Source: Actinomycetota bacterium
Lineage (GTDB): Bacteria > Actinomycetota > Actinomycetes > Nanopelagicales > Nanopelagicaceae
Reading direction: 5' to 3'
NCBI GenBank assembly: GCA_027592195.1
Contig: JAQCKU010000002.1
Span: 1 to 49,615, forward strand
DNA length: 49,615 nt
Made by a program: the position numbers and the translations under genes. The notes below the pieces were generated by a model. The model ran no database searches, was not told the origin of the DNA, and saw nothing but the letters and a program-made list of their open reading frames with translations. Below, piece after piece: positions 10,056 through 20,246 of the stretch (position 1 is its first letter; each line of letters starts with the position of its first letter).

Positions 10056-10799
10056 TTATTTCTTTCCGAAGTAGATTCCAACAATCTCTGGATCATTGGC
10101 TAGCGATCGTCCTTCACCCTCATGTCTATTTCTACCCATATCAAGAACATATCCGTAATCTGATATCTCCAGAGCTCGTCTGGCATTCTGTTCAACCATT
10201 AAAATCGTCACACCAGATTGATTGATCTTTACCAATTCATCAAAGAGTTGATCAACAAGGGCTGGAGCAAGTCCTGCAGATGGTTCATCAAGTAAGAGAA
10301 CATCAGGCGCTGACATCAAAGCCCTGGCCATTGCCAACATCTGACGCTGACCACCAGAGAGCGCACCTGCACGATCTTTAATTCGCCCTGCTAAATCAGG
10401 ATAGCGTTGATAGATATCTTCTTTCATCTCTTCTAAGGTTTTTCCTGCAAAATCAAGATACCCCACATCTAAATTCTCATCGATACTTAAGGCAGGAAAA
10501 ACATTATCAATCTGTGGCACATAACCAATTCCTATTTTCGAAAGGTTATGTGGCTTCGTTTCTAAAACATTTGTAATAACCCCAGCTTTGTTAATGGTGA
10601 CAGCTCCACCGGTCACCCTGGCTATGCCGTAGATGCCCTTGAGGATCGTTGATTTACCGGCGCCATTTGGTCCGACTATTGTTACGATCGATTGGGCAGG
10701 AACTTTTATATTAACGCCATTGAGAATTTTTATATCTCCATACCCACCTTCTAGGTTTTCAATCGTGAGTAGGGCTTGAGTCGAATCTTCTGCGGACAT
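10056..10799 (-). CDS. livF: Branched-chain amino acid ABC transporter ATP-binding protein (LivF-like)
   Basis: Walker A GPNGAGKST, LSGGQRQMLAMARALM, LLDEPSAGLAP, MVEQNARRALEISDYGYVL. Confidence 0.91.
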   Translation of the reverse strand: MSAEDSTQALLTIENLEGGYGDIKILNGVNIKVPAQSIVTIVGPNGAGKSTILKGIYGIARVTGGAVTINKAGVITNVLETKPHNLSKIGIGYVPQIDNVFPALSIDENLDVGYLDFAGKTLEEMKEDIYQRYPDLAGRIKDRAGALSGGQRQMLAMARALMSAPDVLLLDEPSAGLAPALVDQLFDELVKINQSGVTILMVEQNARRALEISDYGYVLDMGRNRHEGEGRSLANDPEIVGIYFGKK

Positions 10800-11603
10800 C
10801 TAAGCCCCCTTTCTTCTGGAACCTAGGTAGGCATCAATGACTAGTTCGTTATCATAAATCGAATTAGGTAGGCCATCGGCGATAATCTTTCCCTCTGCCA
10901 TAACAATCACTCGCTCAGAGATATTCATAACAGTCTCTAAATCATGTTCAATAAGAAGAAAAGTGATTTCATTATTCTTTCTAAGATCTGCAATTACCTC
11001 AAGCAGCTTCTCGACAAGGGTGGGGTTCACACCTGCAAATGGTTCATCAAGTAGAACCATAGAGGGACTTGTCATTAACGCTCTTGAGAGATCAAGCAGT
11101 TTGCGTTGACCACCAGAGAGGATTCCGGCAAAGTCATTGGCAAATTTCGAAAGGCCCACTTGTTCTAAACGGAGCATCGCCTCTTCTCGAGTCGAAATTT
11201 CAAAACGTTTTCTTGCTGATGGATTGAGAAATCCCCAGAGATTATCGCCAGGATTTCCCTGTACCGCCATCATTAAATTCTCTACCACTGTCAGCCTTCG
11301 GATGACTTTTGCTCCCTGAAAGGTTCGCACCAGACCTCTCTGTGCGACTTGATAGGCATGGATCGAATGAATCGGATCACCTTTGAAATATATTTCACCC
11401 GAATCAATTTTATTTGCACCGCTAATGAGATTAAAGAGCGAGGTCTTTCCGGCTCCATTAGGGCCAATAATTGAGGTAAAAGTATTTTTCTCAATAGAAA
11501 AGCTCACTCCACGGACAGGTTTTACGCCACCAAAACTGACTGAAATATCGCGCACATCCAAGATTGGCGCTGCGCTCTGTTTTACTGTTGATTGCTCCAT
11601 CAC
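10800..11603 (-). CDS. livG: Branched-chain amino acid ABC transporter ATP-binding protein (LivG-like)
   Basis: GPNGAGKTSLFNLISG, LSGGQRKLLDLSRALM, LIEHDLETVMNISERVIVM. Confidence 0.91.
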   Translation of the reverse strand: MMEQSTVKQSAAPILDVRDISVSFGGVKPVRGVSFSIEKNTFTSIIGPNGAGKTSLFNLISGANKIDSGEIYFKGDPIHSIHAYQVAQRGLVRTFQGAKVIRRLTVVENLMMAVQGNPGDNLWGFLNPSARKRFEISTREEAMLRLEQVGLSKFANDFAGILSGGQRKLLDLSRALMTSPSMVLLDEPFAGVNPTLVEKLLEVIADLRKNNEITFLLIEHDLETVMNISERVIVMAEGKIIADGLPNSIYDNELVIDAYLGSRRKGA

Positions 11604-12584
11604 TTACTCCAAAACCATCTCTTCGCGTTTACCAAAGAGTCCTTGGGGGCGTTTAACCATAAGTAAGACCAAGACAAGACCAATAAGGAAAATTCTCAGA
11701 TATGCCCGCTCTGGAGATGAGAGTTCAGATATTGGCCAGAAATCAAGGAATCGGGTTGCGCCATAGAGGAAGCCAAAGAAGATAGCAGCGATAGCTAATC
11801 CCTTTACCTTGGTTGCTCCAGCCAAAATTAAAATCATCCAGCCATAGAAGGTAACTATTCTTAGGAAATCTTCTGGCGCAAGGAGCATAAATTGAACTGC
11901 CCAGAATACGCCGGCAATTCCACCAAAAGCGGAACCAATAACTAAAGCTTGTAATCTAAATCGGAAGACATTTTTGCCCAGCGAGGCAGGGACATCATCA
12001 TCTTCTCGGGTTGCACGGAGAACGGTCGCCCAAGAAGTCTTTTGAAGTCGAGATGAGATCCAGATGAAGAGGAAGAGAAATGGCCAGACCACAGAGAGCA
12101 TCGCCATATCTCGTGAAGTCTCATCACCAAAAATTGGATAGAGTCGATCCATGATCCAATACAAAATTACATCAACTTGGTCGGTGTAGCCGCCAAAACC
12201 TTTTGGATTGGGAATAGCGAGCGTTCCTTGGGTGCCACCTGTTACGCCATCTGCATTAAGAATCAGGTAGCGAGTAATTTCAGCAAAGGCAATACTGGCG
12301 ATCGCAAAGTAATCACCACTTAGGCGAAGCGTGGCAAGTCCTAGTAACGCCCCACCTAAGGCTGCGGCAGAGACTCCGGCTAGAGCTGCCCACCAAAAAC
12401 TCCACTCGTATTTGATCACCAAGACTGCAATGGTGTAACCAGAAATTGCCATCATTCCCACATGGCCAAAGTTCATTACTCCGGCAACGCCATATTGAAT
12501 CTGAAGACCAAGTGCAAAAATTCCGTAGATACCAGCCATTGTTAATACAAAGACCCAGAAACCAGGTTGGATAAATGCTTCCAT
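11604..12584 (-). CDS. livM: Branched-chain amino acid ABC transporter permease (LivM-like)
   Basis: Polytopic; LQIQYGVAGVMNFGHVGMMAISGYTIA and LRLSGDYFAIASIAFAEI motifs. Confidence 0.9.
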   Translation of the reverse strand: MEAFIQPGFWVFVLTMAGIYGIFALGLQIQYGVAGVMNFGHVGMMAISGYTIAVLVIKYEWSFWWAALAGVSAAALGGALLGLATLRLSGDYFAIASIAFAEITRYLILNADGVTGGTQGTLAIPNPKGFGGYTDQVDVILYWIMDRLYPIFGDETSRDMAMLSVVWPFLFLFIWISSRLQKTSWATVLRATREDDDVPASLGKNVFRFRLQALVIGSAFGGIAGVFWAVQFMLLAPEDFLRIVTFYGWMILILAGATKVKGLAIAAIFFGFLYGATRFLDFWPISELSSPERAYLRIFLIGLVLVLLMVKRPQGLFGKREEMVLE

Positions 12585-12590
12585 TTTTGG

Positions 12591-13484
12591 TTACACCTTC
12601 CTGGTCCGGTACCCAAAAAGCCCTTCAGGCTTAAAGAGTAGAACTAAGACGAGAGTGGCAAAGGCAACTACCGGTTTGTAATTACTTGGAACTCCACCAA
12701 AGAAAATCGCAAGCTGAGAAAGTTCCATAAAGAGACCAAGGAGTATTCCACCAGCTAGCGCACCATAGGCATCTCCAATAGTTCCCAGAACCACTGCAGC
12801 AAAGAATGAGAGCAGGAGGGTGTCGCCCATCGCATTATTAAATTGTCCTTGAACTAAACCTTGGAAAACTCCAGCTAATGAACCAAGGGCTCCAGAGATT
12901 AACCAGGTTGCCATAACCACTCGATCGACATTGACGCCAGAGACAGCAGCAAGTGATGGATTATTTGCATAAGCTCTCATATCTTTTCCGATACGAGCTT
13001 TTGACATAAAGAGCGCAATTGTCATTATCGCTAGCGATCCAAAGATCAGAACCATTAACTGAGTATGAGCAATACGCGCCCCGAGGAAATCATATGTTTT
13101 TAATATATCGACATTAAATTTTCTAGTCTCGGTACCAAAGACATACTGAATAATAGGACGGAGCATAAGAGCAACACCGGTGGCTACAAGAAAGAGCGCA
13201 AGAGTTCCTGCCTTATTTCTCCGTAAATTTCGCCAGAGAACGAGCTCTAAGAACCAAGAGATCGCCATTCCGGCTCCCATGGAGATAATGATTGCTAAGA
13301 AGAAATTTATTTCTATGGTAACGCTGAAAAAATAGGTAATGAAAGCACCGAGAGTGAGAAAATCTCCGGCAGCAAAATTAACAAGTCGGAGAACGCTATA
13401 AAGAAGTGAGATTCCCACCGCGGCGATCGCAAAGATCGAACCAACGACAAGACCATTAAAGAGGTACTGAATAAGATCAGTCAC
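12591..13484 (-). CDS. livH: Branched-chain amino acid ABC transporter permease (LivH-like)
   Basis: AAVGISLLYSVLRLVNFAAGDFLTLGAFITYFF; VVLGTIGDAYGALAGGILLGL; GAGGAG ribosome-binding site. Confidence 0.9.
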   Translation of the reverse strand: MTDLIQYLFNGLVVGSIFAIAAVGISLLYSVLRLVNFAAGDFLTLGAFITYFFSVTIEINFFLAIIISMGAGMAISWFLELVLWRNLRRNKAGTLALFLVATGVALMLRPIIQYVFGTETRKFNVDILKTYDFLGARIAHTQLMVLIFGSLAIMTIALFMSKARIGKDMRAYANNPSLAAVSGVNVDRVVMATWLISGALGSLAGVFQGLVQGQFNNAMGDTLLLSFFAAVVLGTIGDAYGALAGGILLGLFMELSQLAIFFGGVPSNYKPVVAFATLVLVLLFKPEGLFGYRTRKV

Positions 13485-13708
13485 GTTCTCCTCGAGCTCC
13501 CATCACGTTTCATTGCATATTGGAATTGAAAAAGGACCTGGCGCAAAGGCCGATGTGCGAGGTTACTGGGACGCTTGCGAGCTGACAAGGATGGGATGGG
13601 TCACATTTTTACTTCCCGTAAGCGTAATTTCACCCAACTCTCTTCCAGATAACGAGATGGCTCTTGAGAACTGGAGCGGTTCTGAGAAGTTAGCTCTCCA
13701 GCAAAGCG

Positions 13709-15100
13709 CTAGAGAGTTTTTAGAGCTGAGACAACTTTGGTTAATGATGCTTTAGCATCACCAAAGAGGAGCGTGGTTTTAGGATCATAGAGAAGTTCAT
13801 TCTCAATTCCTGCAAAACCAGGTCGCATCGATCGCTTGAGGAAGATGATGTTTCCGGCTTGCTGCACATCTAAAATGGGCATTCCATAGATCGGTGCGCC
13901 AGGTGATGTTTTAGCGGCAGGATTAACCACATCGTTAGCCCCGATCACAAGCGCCACATCGGTCTGTGGAAAAGTTGGATTGATCTCATCCATCTCGACA
14001 AGTTGTTCATATGGGACATTTGCTTCAGCCAAAAGTACATTCATATGACCTGGCATACGACCTGCTACCGGATGTATTCCGTAGGCGACCTCTATCCCCT
14101 TGGCAGATAAGAGATCAGCCATCTCGCGCACAGTATGTTGAGCTTGCGCTACAGCAAGTCCAAATCCAGGAACAATCACGACTCGACGTGCGTAGTTGAG
14201 CAAGATTGCTACATCTTCTGGAGAACCTGATTTCACCGGTCGCTCTTCACCTGTTTCAGAGCTGGCCTGAGCTTTTGCGGTAAATGCCCCAAAGAGCGTT
14301 CCAAAAAGTGATCTACCCATCGCTTCAGCCATGAGTCGAGTGAGAATTGTTCCTGATGCGCCTACCAACGTTCCAGCCACAATTAAAAGTGTTGAATTTA
14401 AAACATAACCACTTGCAGCAACTGTTAAACCAGTAAATGCATTAAGGAGTGAGATGATGATAGGTACATCGGCGCCACCCACTGGAAGAACAAAGAGAAT
14501 TCCGAAGAGAAGTGAAAGTCCAGCGAGAATGAGAAGGGGAGAGGTACCGCTTGAGTTGATTACCCAACCTGAGACAATGAAAATACTGAGAAGCGTTGCT
14601 GCGATGACAAATCTTCCCGCCGGGAAAATAACGGGTCGAGTTGTCATGATCTCTTGTAATTTAAGAAAGGTAACGATTGATCCGCTAAATGAGATACATC
14701 CGATCACTACTGTGAAGACAGCCGCTAAAACCACGGCGAATTTAGCGCTTTCGCCGAGTTTGATGTATTCAACAATTGCCACTAAAGCTGCGGCGCCACC
14801 ACCGACGCCATTAAAGAGCGCAACCATCTGAGGCATCTGGGTCATCTGAACTTTACGAGCCGCTGGTGCGCCAATCAGAGTTCCTACCGCTATGGCGCCA
14901 AGGATCCACTCTAAGTTCTCTAGAGGAAGTGAGTACTCAGGATCGGCATAGAAAAAGACGGTGACAGTGGCGATAAATGCGCCAAGTGCGCCGAGGAGAT
15001 TTCCACGTCGCGCACTTTTGGGGGAGGAGAGTCCTTTGAGAGCGAGTATAAAAAGTACTGCAGCAAGCAATCCAATCAGATCATAGAGAGTTCGGTTCAT
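13709..15100 (-). CDS. pntB: NAD(P) transhydrogenase subunit beta
   Basis: LIGAPAARKVQMTQMPQMVALFNGVGGGAAALVA; GYGIHPVAGRMPGHMNVLLAEA-type domain III block; GANDVVNPAAK. Confidence 0.95.
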   Translation of the reverse strand: MNRTLYDLIGLLAAVLFILALKGLSSPKSARRGNLLGALGAFIATVTVFFYADPEYSLPLENLEWILGAIAVGTLIGAPAARKVQMTQMPQMVALFNGVGGGAAALVAIVEYIKLGESAKFAVVLAAVFTVVIGCISFSGSIVTFLKLQEIMTTRPVIFPAGRFVIAATLLSIFIVSGWVINSSGTSPLLILAGLSLLFGILFVLPVGGADVPIIISLLNAFTGLTVAASGYVLNSTLLIVAGTLVGASGTILTRLMAEAMGRSLFGTLFGAFTAKAQASSETGEERPVKSGSPEDVAILLNYARRVVIVPGFGLAVAQAQHTVREMADLLSAKGIEVAYGIHPVAGRMPGHMNVLLAEANVPYEQLVEMDEINPTFPQTDVALVIGANDVVNPAAKTSPGAPIYGMPILDVQQAGNIIFLKRSMRPGFAGIENELLYDPKTTLLFGDAKASLTKVVSALKTL

Positions 15101-15399
15101 GCCTTCTCTCCTAGCTGCTTTTTCTTACCTTTAAACATCTCTAACATGCGATCAGTAACAATAAAGCCGCCGACTAGGTTGATGGTGGCAAGAACAATCG
15201 CTATCACTGATAACCAAAGTTCTAACCCTGGATCGCTATGGCTAGCAACAATAATTGCACCAACCAGAATAATTCCATGGATGGCGTTGGCACCACTCAT
15301 GAGAGGTGTATGAAGAGTGGAGGAAACTTTAGAGACTACTTCGAATCCAACAAATATTGCTAAGGTGAAGATTGCCAGTAGCGCCATCGCCTCACTCAT
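15097..15399 (-). CDS. pntAB: NAD(P) transhydrogenase subunit alpha, TM part
   Basis: VISKVSSTLHTPLMSGANAIHGIILVGAI-type motif; overlaps pntB by 4 nt. Confidence 0.92.
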   Translation of the reverse strand: MSEAMALLAIFTLAIFVGFEVVSKVSSTLHTPLMSGANAIHGIILVGAIIVASHSDPGLELWLSVIAIVLATINLVGGFIVTDRMLEMFKGKKKQLGEKA

Positions 15400-15428
15400 T
15401 TATCTACCTCTTCCTTCTCGTTTACTCA

Positions 15429-16562
15429 TTATTTTCTCCTAGCCTTTGCATGAGTTACTGCGCTAGCTTCAATAATCTCATCTTCAAAATCTAAGTTAAG
15501 GGTTGCCTTCGCTCCGTCAGCTCCAGCCTCACTCTTCACGAGCAGGGCGAGAAGATTTACTAAATTCTTTGAATAGAGTGAAGATGCATGAAATGGAATT
15601 TGGCTAGCAACATCTTTTCCGCCCCAAATCCTTACACCGTTAGCCGAAGTAATAATCTCTCCTGCAACAGATCCCTCAACATTGCCACCTGATTCTGCCG
15701 CCAGATCAACGATGACCGTTCCTGGAGCCATCTCTGAATACATCTCTGAGGTTATTAAGAGTGGTGCTTTTCTATTGGGAACAGATGCTGTAGTGATCAC
15801 AAGATGTGATTTTGTGATGTATGGCTTGAGAAGTTGGCGTTGTTGCTGGGCCCGCTCTTCACTCATCTCCCGGGCATAACCACCGCTACCTTCGAGAGCT
15901 TCAAGTTCTAAATTGATAAAAGTCGCACCCATAGATTTAACTTCATCGGCAGAGGAAGGACGGACATCGTATGCAGAGACCACAGCCCCTAAACGCTTGG
16001 CAGTTGCTATCGCTTGCAACCCAGCGACCCCTGCGCCAAGGACGAGGACTTGGGCTGGGGTAATTGTTCCTGCCGCAGTCATAAGGAGAGGAAAGAAACG
16101 CGGTGAAAGTTCGGCGCCAACAAGTGCTGCGCGATATCCAGCGCAGAGCGCTTGGGAGGTTAGGGCATCCATAGATTGCGCCCGAGAGATTCGTGGAATT
16201 AACTCCATGGAAAAAGAGGTCACACCAGCTTTTACTGCAGCTTCGATAATTTCATCCGAGGAGGAGATCGGAAGAAATGAGAGCGTGATGGCGCCATCTT
16301 GTAACTTTGCCATTTTTGCAGGTTCAACTGGTTGAACCGAGAGCAGGAACGTTGCTTGAGAAAGCTCTGAGTCAAGATCTCCACTGGAAAATATCTCAGC
16401 CCCTTGCTCCAGATAGGCGCCATCGTTGATGTCAGCGCCTTTGCCTGCGCCAGATTCAATTGCAATAGTGAGGCCACTTTTTACAAGTTTTGAAATCACA
16501 TCCGGCATCAGCGCTACACGGCGCTCACCTGGCTTTACCTCAACTGGAACAACTACGCGCAT
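15429..16562 (-). CDS. pntAA: NAD(P) transhydrogenase subunit alpha, NAD-binding part
   Basis: EVKPGERRVALMPD; VLGAGVAGLQAIATAKRLGAVVSAYDVRP; IVDLAAESGGNVE. Confidence 0.95.
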   Translation of the reverse strand: MRVVVPVEVKPGERRVALMPDVISKLVKSGLTIAIESGAGKGADINDGAYLEQGAEIFSSGDLDSELSQATFLLSVQPVEPAKMAKLQDGAITLSFLPISSSDEIIEAAVKAGVTSFSMELIPRISRAQSMDALTSQALCAGYRAALVGAELSPRFFPLLMTAAGTITPAQVLVLGAGVAGLQAIATAKRLGAVVSAYDVRPSSADEVKSMGATFINLELEALEGSGGYAREMSEERAQQQRQLLKPYITKSHLVITTASVPNRKAPLLITSEMYSEMAPGTVIVDLAAESGGNVEGSVAGEIITSANGVRIWGGKDVASQIPFHASSLYSKNLVNLLALLVKSEAGADGAKATLNLDFEDEIIEASAVTHAKARRK

Positions 16563-16625
16563 TGAATTTATCCTTTGACTCGTTTCATATCTTGGCAGCT
16601 GGCTAAACTTACGGGCAATTGGTGA

Positions 16626-17564
16626 TTAATTCCCCTTTAAATCGCCTTTTATGAGGTGGTAAAGCAGGGCCTGAATCGTAGTTCTACGATGGAGCGCTTG
16701 GCGCCATATTACTGACCGTGGGCCATCCATGATTTCCACCGAAACCTCTTCGCCTCGATGGGCGGGAAGGCAGTGCATGAAGATCGCATCTGGTGCAGCT
16801 CGATCCATTAACTCCTGGTTAATTTGAAATGGTGCTAACTCGCTAAATTTTTCATCCCGATCAGATTCTGAATCACCCATAGATATCCAAACATCGGTAT
16901 AGAGAACGCTCGCTGCCGTGGCAGCAACTTTTGGATCATGCAGAATTTCAATCGTTGCACCGCTCTTAGCTGCGATAGCTCGCGCCGTTTCGACAATCTT
17001 TGGATCGGGCGCCCATTTTCCAGCTGGCGTTGCTGTCACAACGTGAGCTCCCATAATTGCTCCCATAATTAACCAGGCATGAGAGATATTGTTTCCATCG
17101 CCGAAGTAAACAAATTTTCTTCCGGTGAGGTCTTCACCAAAATTCTCACGGATCGTTACCCAATCTGCCAGAAGTTGTGTTGGATGATCTTGATCGGTGA
17201 GGCCGTTGATCACTGGTACTGTCGAAAATAGCCCTAATTGATCAACATCTGCCTGCTTAAAAGTTCGAATGATAATCGCATCGCAGAAGCCACTCATTAT
17301 TTTTCCGGTATCTTCGATTGTTTCTCCTCGACCAAGTTGGAGATCATCACCACGGAGAAAAATGGGATGGCCACCTAAGTGGGCAACTGCGCTCTCGGAG
17401 GCAAGGCGGGTTCTCGTTGAAGGCTTGGTCATATAAATTGCAACAGTTTTATTTTGAAGAAAGGTATTTTTACTCAGCGGATTCCGAGCAAATTCGGATG
17501 CAGTGCCGAGAAGTATCTCGACATCTTCACGCGATAAATGTTCGGTTCGCAACAGGTCTTTCAC
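16626..17564 (-). CDS. argF: Ornithine carbamoyltransferase
   Basis: PSTRTR, HPTQLLADW, HCLPAHRGEEV motifs; GTG start at 17564. Confidence 0.94.
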   Translation of the reverse strand: MKDLLRTEHLSREDVEILLGTASEFARNPLSKNTFLQNKTVAIYMTKPSTRTRLASESAVAHLGGHPIFLRGDDLQLGRGETIEDTGKIMSGFCDAIIIRTFKQADVDQLGLFSTVPVINGLTDQDHPTQLLADWVTIRENFGEDLTGRKFVYFGDGNNISHAWLIMGAIMGAHVVTATPAGKWAPDPKIVETARAIAAKSGATIEILHDPKVAATAASVLYTDVWISMGDSESDRDEKFSELAPFQINQELMDRAAPDAIFMHCLPAHRGEEVSVEIMDGPRSVIWRQALHRRTTIQALLYHLIKGDLKGN

Positions 17565-17570
17565 ATGAGT

Positions 17571-17582
17571 AGTTTATAGACT
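17571..17582. promoter_or_regulatory. Candidate bidirectional -10 element AGTTTATAGACT shared by divergent argF and DUF3039 genes
   Basis: Near-palindrome; TAGACT (+) and TAAACT (-) each end 6 nt before the respective start codon. Confidence 0.65.
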
Positions 17583-17588
17583 CCAGCC

Positions 17589-17927
17589 ATGGCGTTTCCT
17601 CGATTTGGCCGGAGATTATCGAATTCACCCGATACCTCGGGTATTGGATTACCTACTCGAGGCGGAGATAGCGATCTTCTCGAGGCAGAAGTTGAGCCCT
17701 CGGAATTAGATTTTGAGCCTGGCGATCACGAGCGATTCTCGCATTATGTATTAAAAGAAAAAATTGTTGAATCGGCCGTTACTGGTAAAGCTGTCCGTGC
17801 GCTCTGTGGCAAGAAATGGGTTCCTTCTCGAGATCCTATGAAATTTCCCATCTGCCCGGTCTGTAAAGAAATTCATTCAGGGCTACGTAAGGGCCCAGAT
17901 CCAGAATCAAATAGCGAAGATAATTAG
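17589..17927 (+). CDS. DUF3039 domain-containing protein
   Basis: HYVLKEKIVESAVTGKAVRALCGKKWVPSRDPMKFPICPVCKEIHSGLR zinc-ribbon-like actinobacterial family. Confidence 0.9.
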   Translation: MAFPRFGRRLSNSPDTSGIGLPTRGGDSDLLEAEVEPSELDFEPGDHERFSHYVLKEKIVESAVTGKAVRALCGKKWVPSRDPMKFPICPVCKEIHSGLRKGPDPESNSEDN

Positions 17928-17940
17928 TAACGCTCAACTG

Positions 17941-19815
17941 ATGTGCTTAACTCATTTTAAAATCAAAGCTCATAGCGCTGGCGCAATTTTTATAATTCTC
18001 TCTGCCCTGGTATTTTCTACAGTTCCATCAAATCCTGCAGTGGCCCGAGAAATGTTCCTTAGTGAAAGCCCTACAACATCAGCTACTCCAGTAGCAGATT
18101 CCCTACCAGATCCGACAACGAGTAATCCAATAGCTCTAAATCCACCACGAAAAATTTGGACTGGTTGGATGCCGTATTACTCGATGCGTACATCCCTTCC
18201 AGCCGCTCTTAACAATCAAGATCTGATAAAAGAGATCATGCTCTTCTGGTTTACTTTAAAAGGCCCTAATCGAATATTGGATCTATACCAAGGTGGCAAT
18301 CCAAGCATTCCAATGGATACACCGTTGGCACAGATGCGAGCTGCTGGATATCAACTGATACCAACGATTACAGATGGAACGGGAAAATTAGAATTACAAA
18401 AGATTCTCTCAAAACCGAAACAACGGAGTGCAACGATCGAGACGTTAATGAATTTAATCCGGTCAAAGAATTTTGATGGGATTGATCTCAATTTTGAAGG
18501 CTTCTCCTTTGTTGATGGCGTCGCATCTTGGGAGAAGACTCGAGGGCACTGGGTGGAATTTATCGTGGAGCTATCAGCAGCGCTAAAGGCAGAGAATAAA
18601 ATTCTTTCGGTAACTACTCCTGTCTCCTTTGACCCTGATTCTGGAAAGCGTGGTTACTGGCTCTATGACTGGCCAGCGATTGCACCTCATATTGATCGAC
18701 TTCGAATAATGACTTACGACTACTCCACTTCAAGACCTGGCCCGATCGGTCCGCTCTTTTGGGCTGAAGATTCATTGAAATATGCGGTTAAGGTGATGCC
18801 GGCATCAAAAGTTTTCCTTGGGGTTGCCGGTTATGGAAGAGATTGGGTTACCAAAGTTACAGGAGTCTGTCCTAAAGATGTTGCAGGTGTTGTTAAAGCT
18901 GGAGCTCGAGCTTCAACTTTTGTGATGCGCGATGCGCCTAACCTTGTTGCGCGATATGGGGCTAACGCTGAATATAAAGTCCGTGAAGGTGAAGTTAACT
19001 TTACCTATCAACGAACCTACACCGGAGTTACCGGTAACGGTTCACCAACAACATGTACTGCCTCACGAACTGCTTGGTATCAAGACCCCAGAGGCTATAT
19101 GGCTCGAGCAAATTTAGTTTCAAAATATCGTCTAGGTGGTCTGGTTGCGTGGACTCTTGGAATGGAAGAGCCAGCTGCTATGAACGCAGTGCGAGCTGTT
19201 TCGCAAGATATTGCTCCCGATATCGTTCGAGCAGATTTACAGATTGATAAGAGCGATGTGAAATATGGTGAGATAGTTTCTCTGCAGGCAAATTTCACAC
19301 TCACTGATAAAGCACCTGTGGCTGGCGCTCTCACCACAATTCAGATGAAGAGTGAGAAGAGCGGCTGGCAAGATATTTTCCAAGGAGTTACCGATCAGAG
19401 CGGTTTTATTTCAATTCGCACCCTAATCGGTGAGAGCGTTCGATTTAGAGCCCTTTCGGAGGGAAGTTGGGAACGTTTGGCCTCCACATCGGCCGAGGTT
19501 GCAATCGCATCTCGACCTGATATCACTTTAGCTTCCAAATTACTTTCTTCTAAAGGGCGCCAGGAGACGATGACCGTTCAACTGGCGCCTTTAAGAGCCG
19601 GGGTACGAGTTATTCTTGAGAAAAGTGATCCGGTAAAAGGAAAATTTGTTAAAGCAGGTGAAGCCCTGACCGATGAAAATGGTTCTGCTCAATTCCAGAT
19701 TAACCATAAAGAACGAGGCTTTGCTGCCTTCAGAGCAAGATCTTTGGCTGATAAGAAAGCTAATTTTCCTGCCTCTGTGAGCCAATCGCTCTGGGTTACC
19801 ATCCTTGAAAGGTGA
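17941..19815 (+). CDS. Secreted glycosyl hydrolase family 18 protein with C-terminal Ig-like/accessory region
   Basis: Signal-like N-terminus; [13 protein letters not shown] (GH18 DGxDxxxE); [43 protein letters not shown]. Confidence 0.88.
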   Translation: MCLTHFKIKAHSAGAIFIILSALVFSTVPSNPAVAREMFLSESPTTSATPVADSLPDPTTSNPIALNPPRKIWTGWMPYYSMRTSLPAALNNQDLIKEIMLFWFTLKGPNRILDLYQGGNPSIPMDTPLAQMRAAGYQLIPTITDGTGKLELQKILSKPKQRSATIETLMNLIRSKNFDGIDLNFEGFSFVDGVASWEKTRGHWVEFIVELSAALKAENKILSVTTPVSFDPDSGKRGYWLYDWPAIAPHIDRLRIMTYDYSTSRPGPIGPLFWAEDSLKYAVKVMPASKVFLGVAGYGRDWVTKVTGVCPKDVAGVVKAGARASTFVMRDAPNLVARYGANAEYKVREGEVNFTYQRTYTGVTGNGSPTTCTASRTAWYQDPRGYMARANLVSKYRLGGLVAWTLGMEEPAAMNAVRAVSQDIAPDIVRADLQIDKSDVKYGEIVSLQANFTLTDKAPVAGALTTIQMKSEKSGWQDIFQGVTDQSGFISIRTLIGESVRFRALSEGSWERLASTSAEVAIASRPDITLASKLLSSKGRQETMTVQLAPLRAGVRVILEKSDPVKGKFVKAGEALTDENGSAQFQINHKERGFAAFRARSLADKKANFPASVSQSLWVTILER

Positions 19816-19868
19816 GCGCTCGCTTTCGCTATTTAAAATTTTTGACAGCAAGGGCAATAATAGCGCCG

Positions 19869-20203
19869 TGATACCAGCAACCAACTCGCGCTCGCCACTT
19901 CAGGTTCTGGAGAATCAGGTTCTGGAGAATCAGGTTCTGGAGGAAGTCGAGATAAATTTAGAGCGTGACTGGCTCTGCATAGTCTGGGATGACCCAGTTA
20001 ATCTGATGAGCTATGTGACCCATGTTTTTATTGTGCTCTTTGGTTTTTCACGCGCCAAAGCCACAGAGTTAATGATGAAGGTCCATAACGATGGGAAGGC
20101 AGTAGTCACCTCAGGTTCACGAGAAGAGATGGAGCGTGATGTTGCCAGACTTCATGAGTATGGATTATGGGCAACAATTATCCGTGATGATCAGAGCTCG
20201 TAA
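19869..20203 (+). CDS. clpS: ATP-dependent Clp protease adaptor ClpS (ORF opens at ATG 19805; GTG 19869 plausible)
   Basis: [70 protein letters not shown]. Confidence 0.92.
19901..19945 (+). repeat. 15-bp x 3 in-frame tandem repeat (caggttctggagaat) in clpS N-terminus, encoding [15 protein letters not shown]
   Basis: Copies 1 and 2 identical; copy 3 (caggttctggaggaa) diverges only at its 3' end. Confidence 0.95.
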
Positions 20204-20246
20204 ATATTATTCTCTTATGAGATATCTTCTCGAGAATTACTAATTA

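Noticed and set aside
13513-13755. 80-aa plus-strand ORF in the livH-pntB spacer
   Set aside because: No recognisable domain, overlaps the end of pntB, and probably chance; the spacer was also scanned for a riboswitch and only weak pairings were seen
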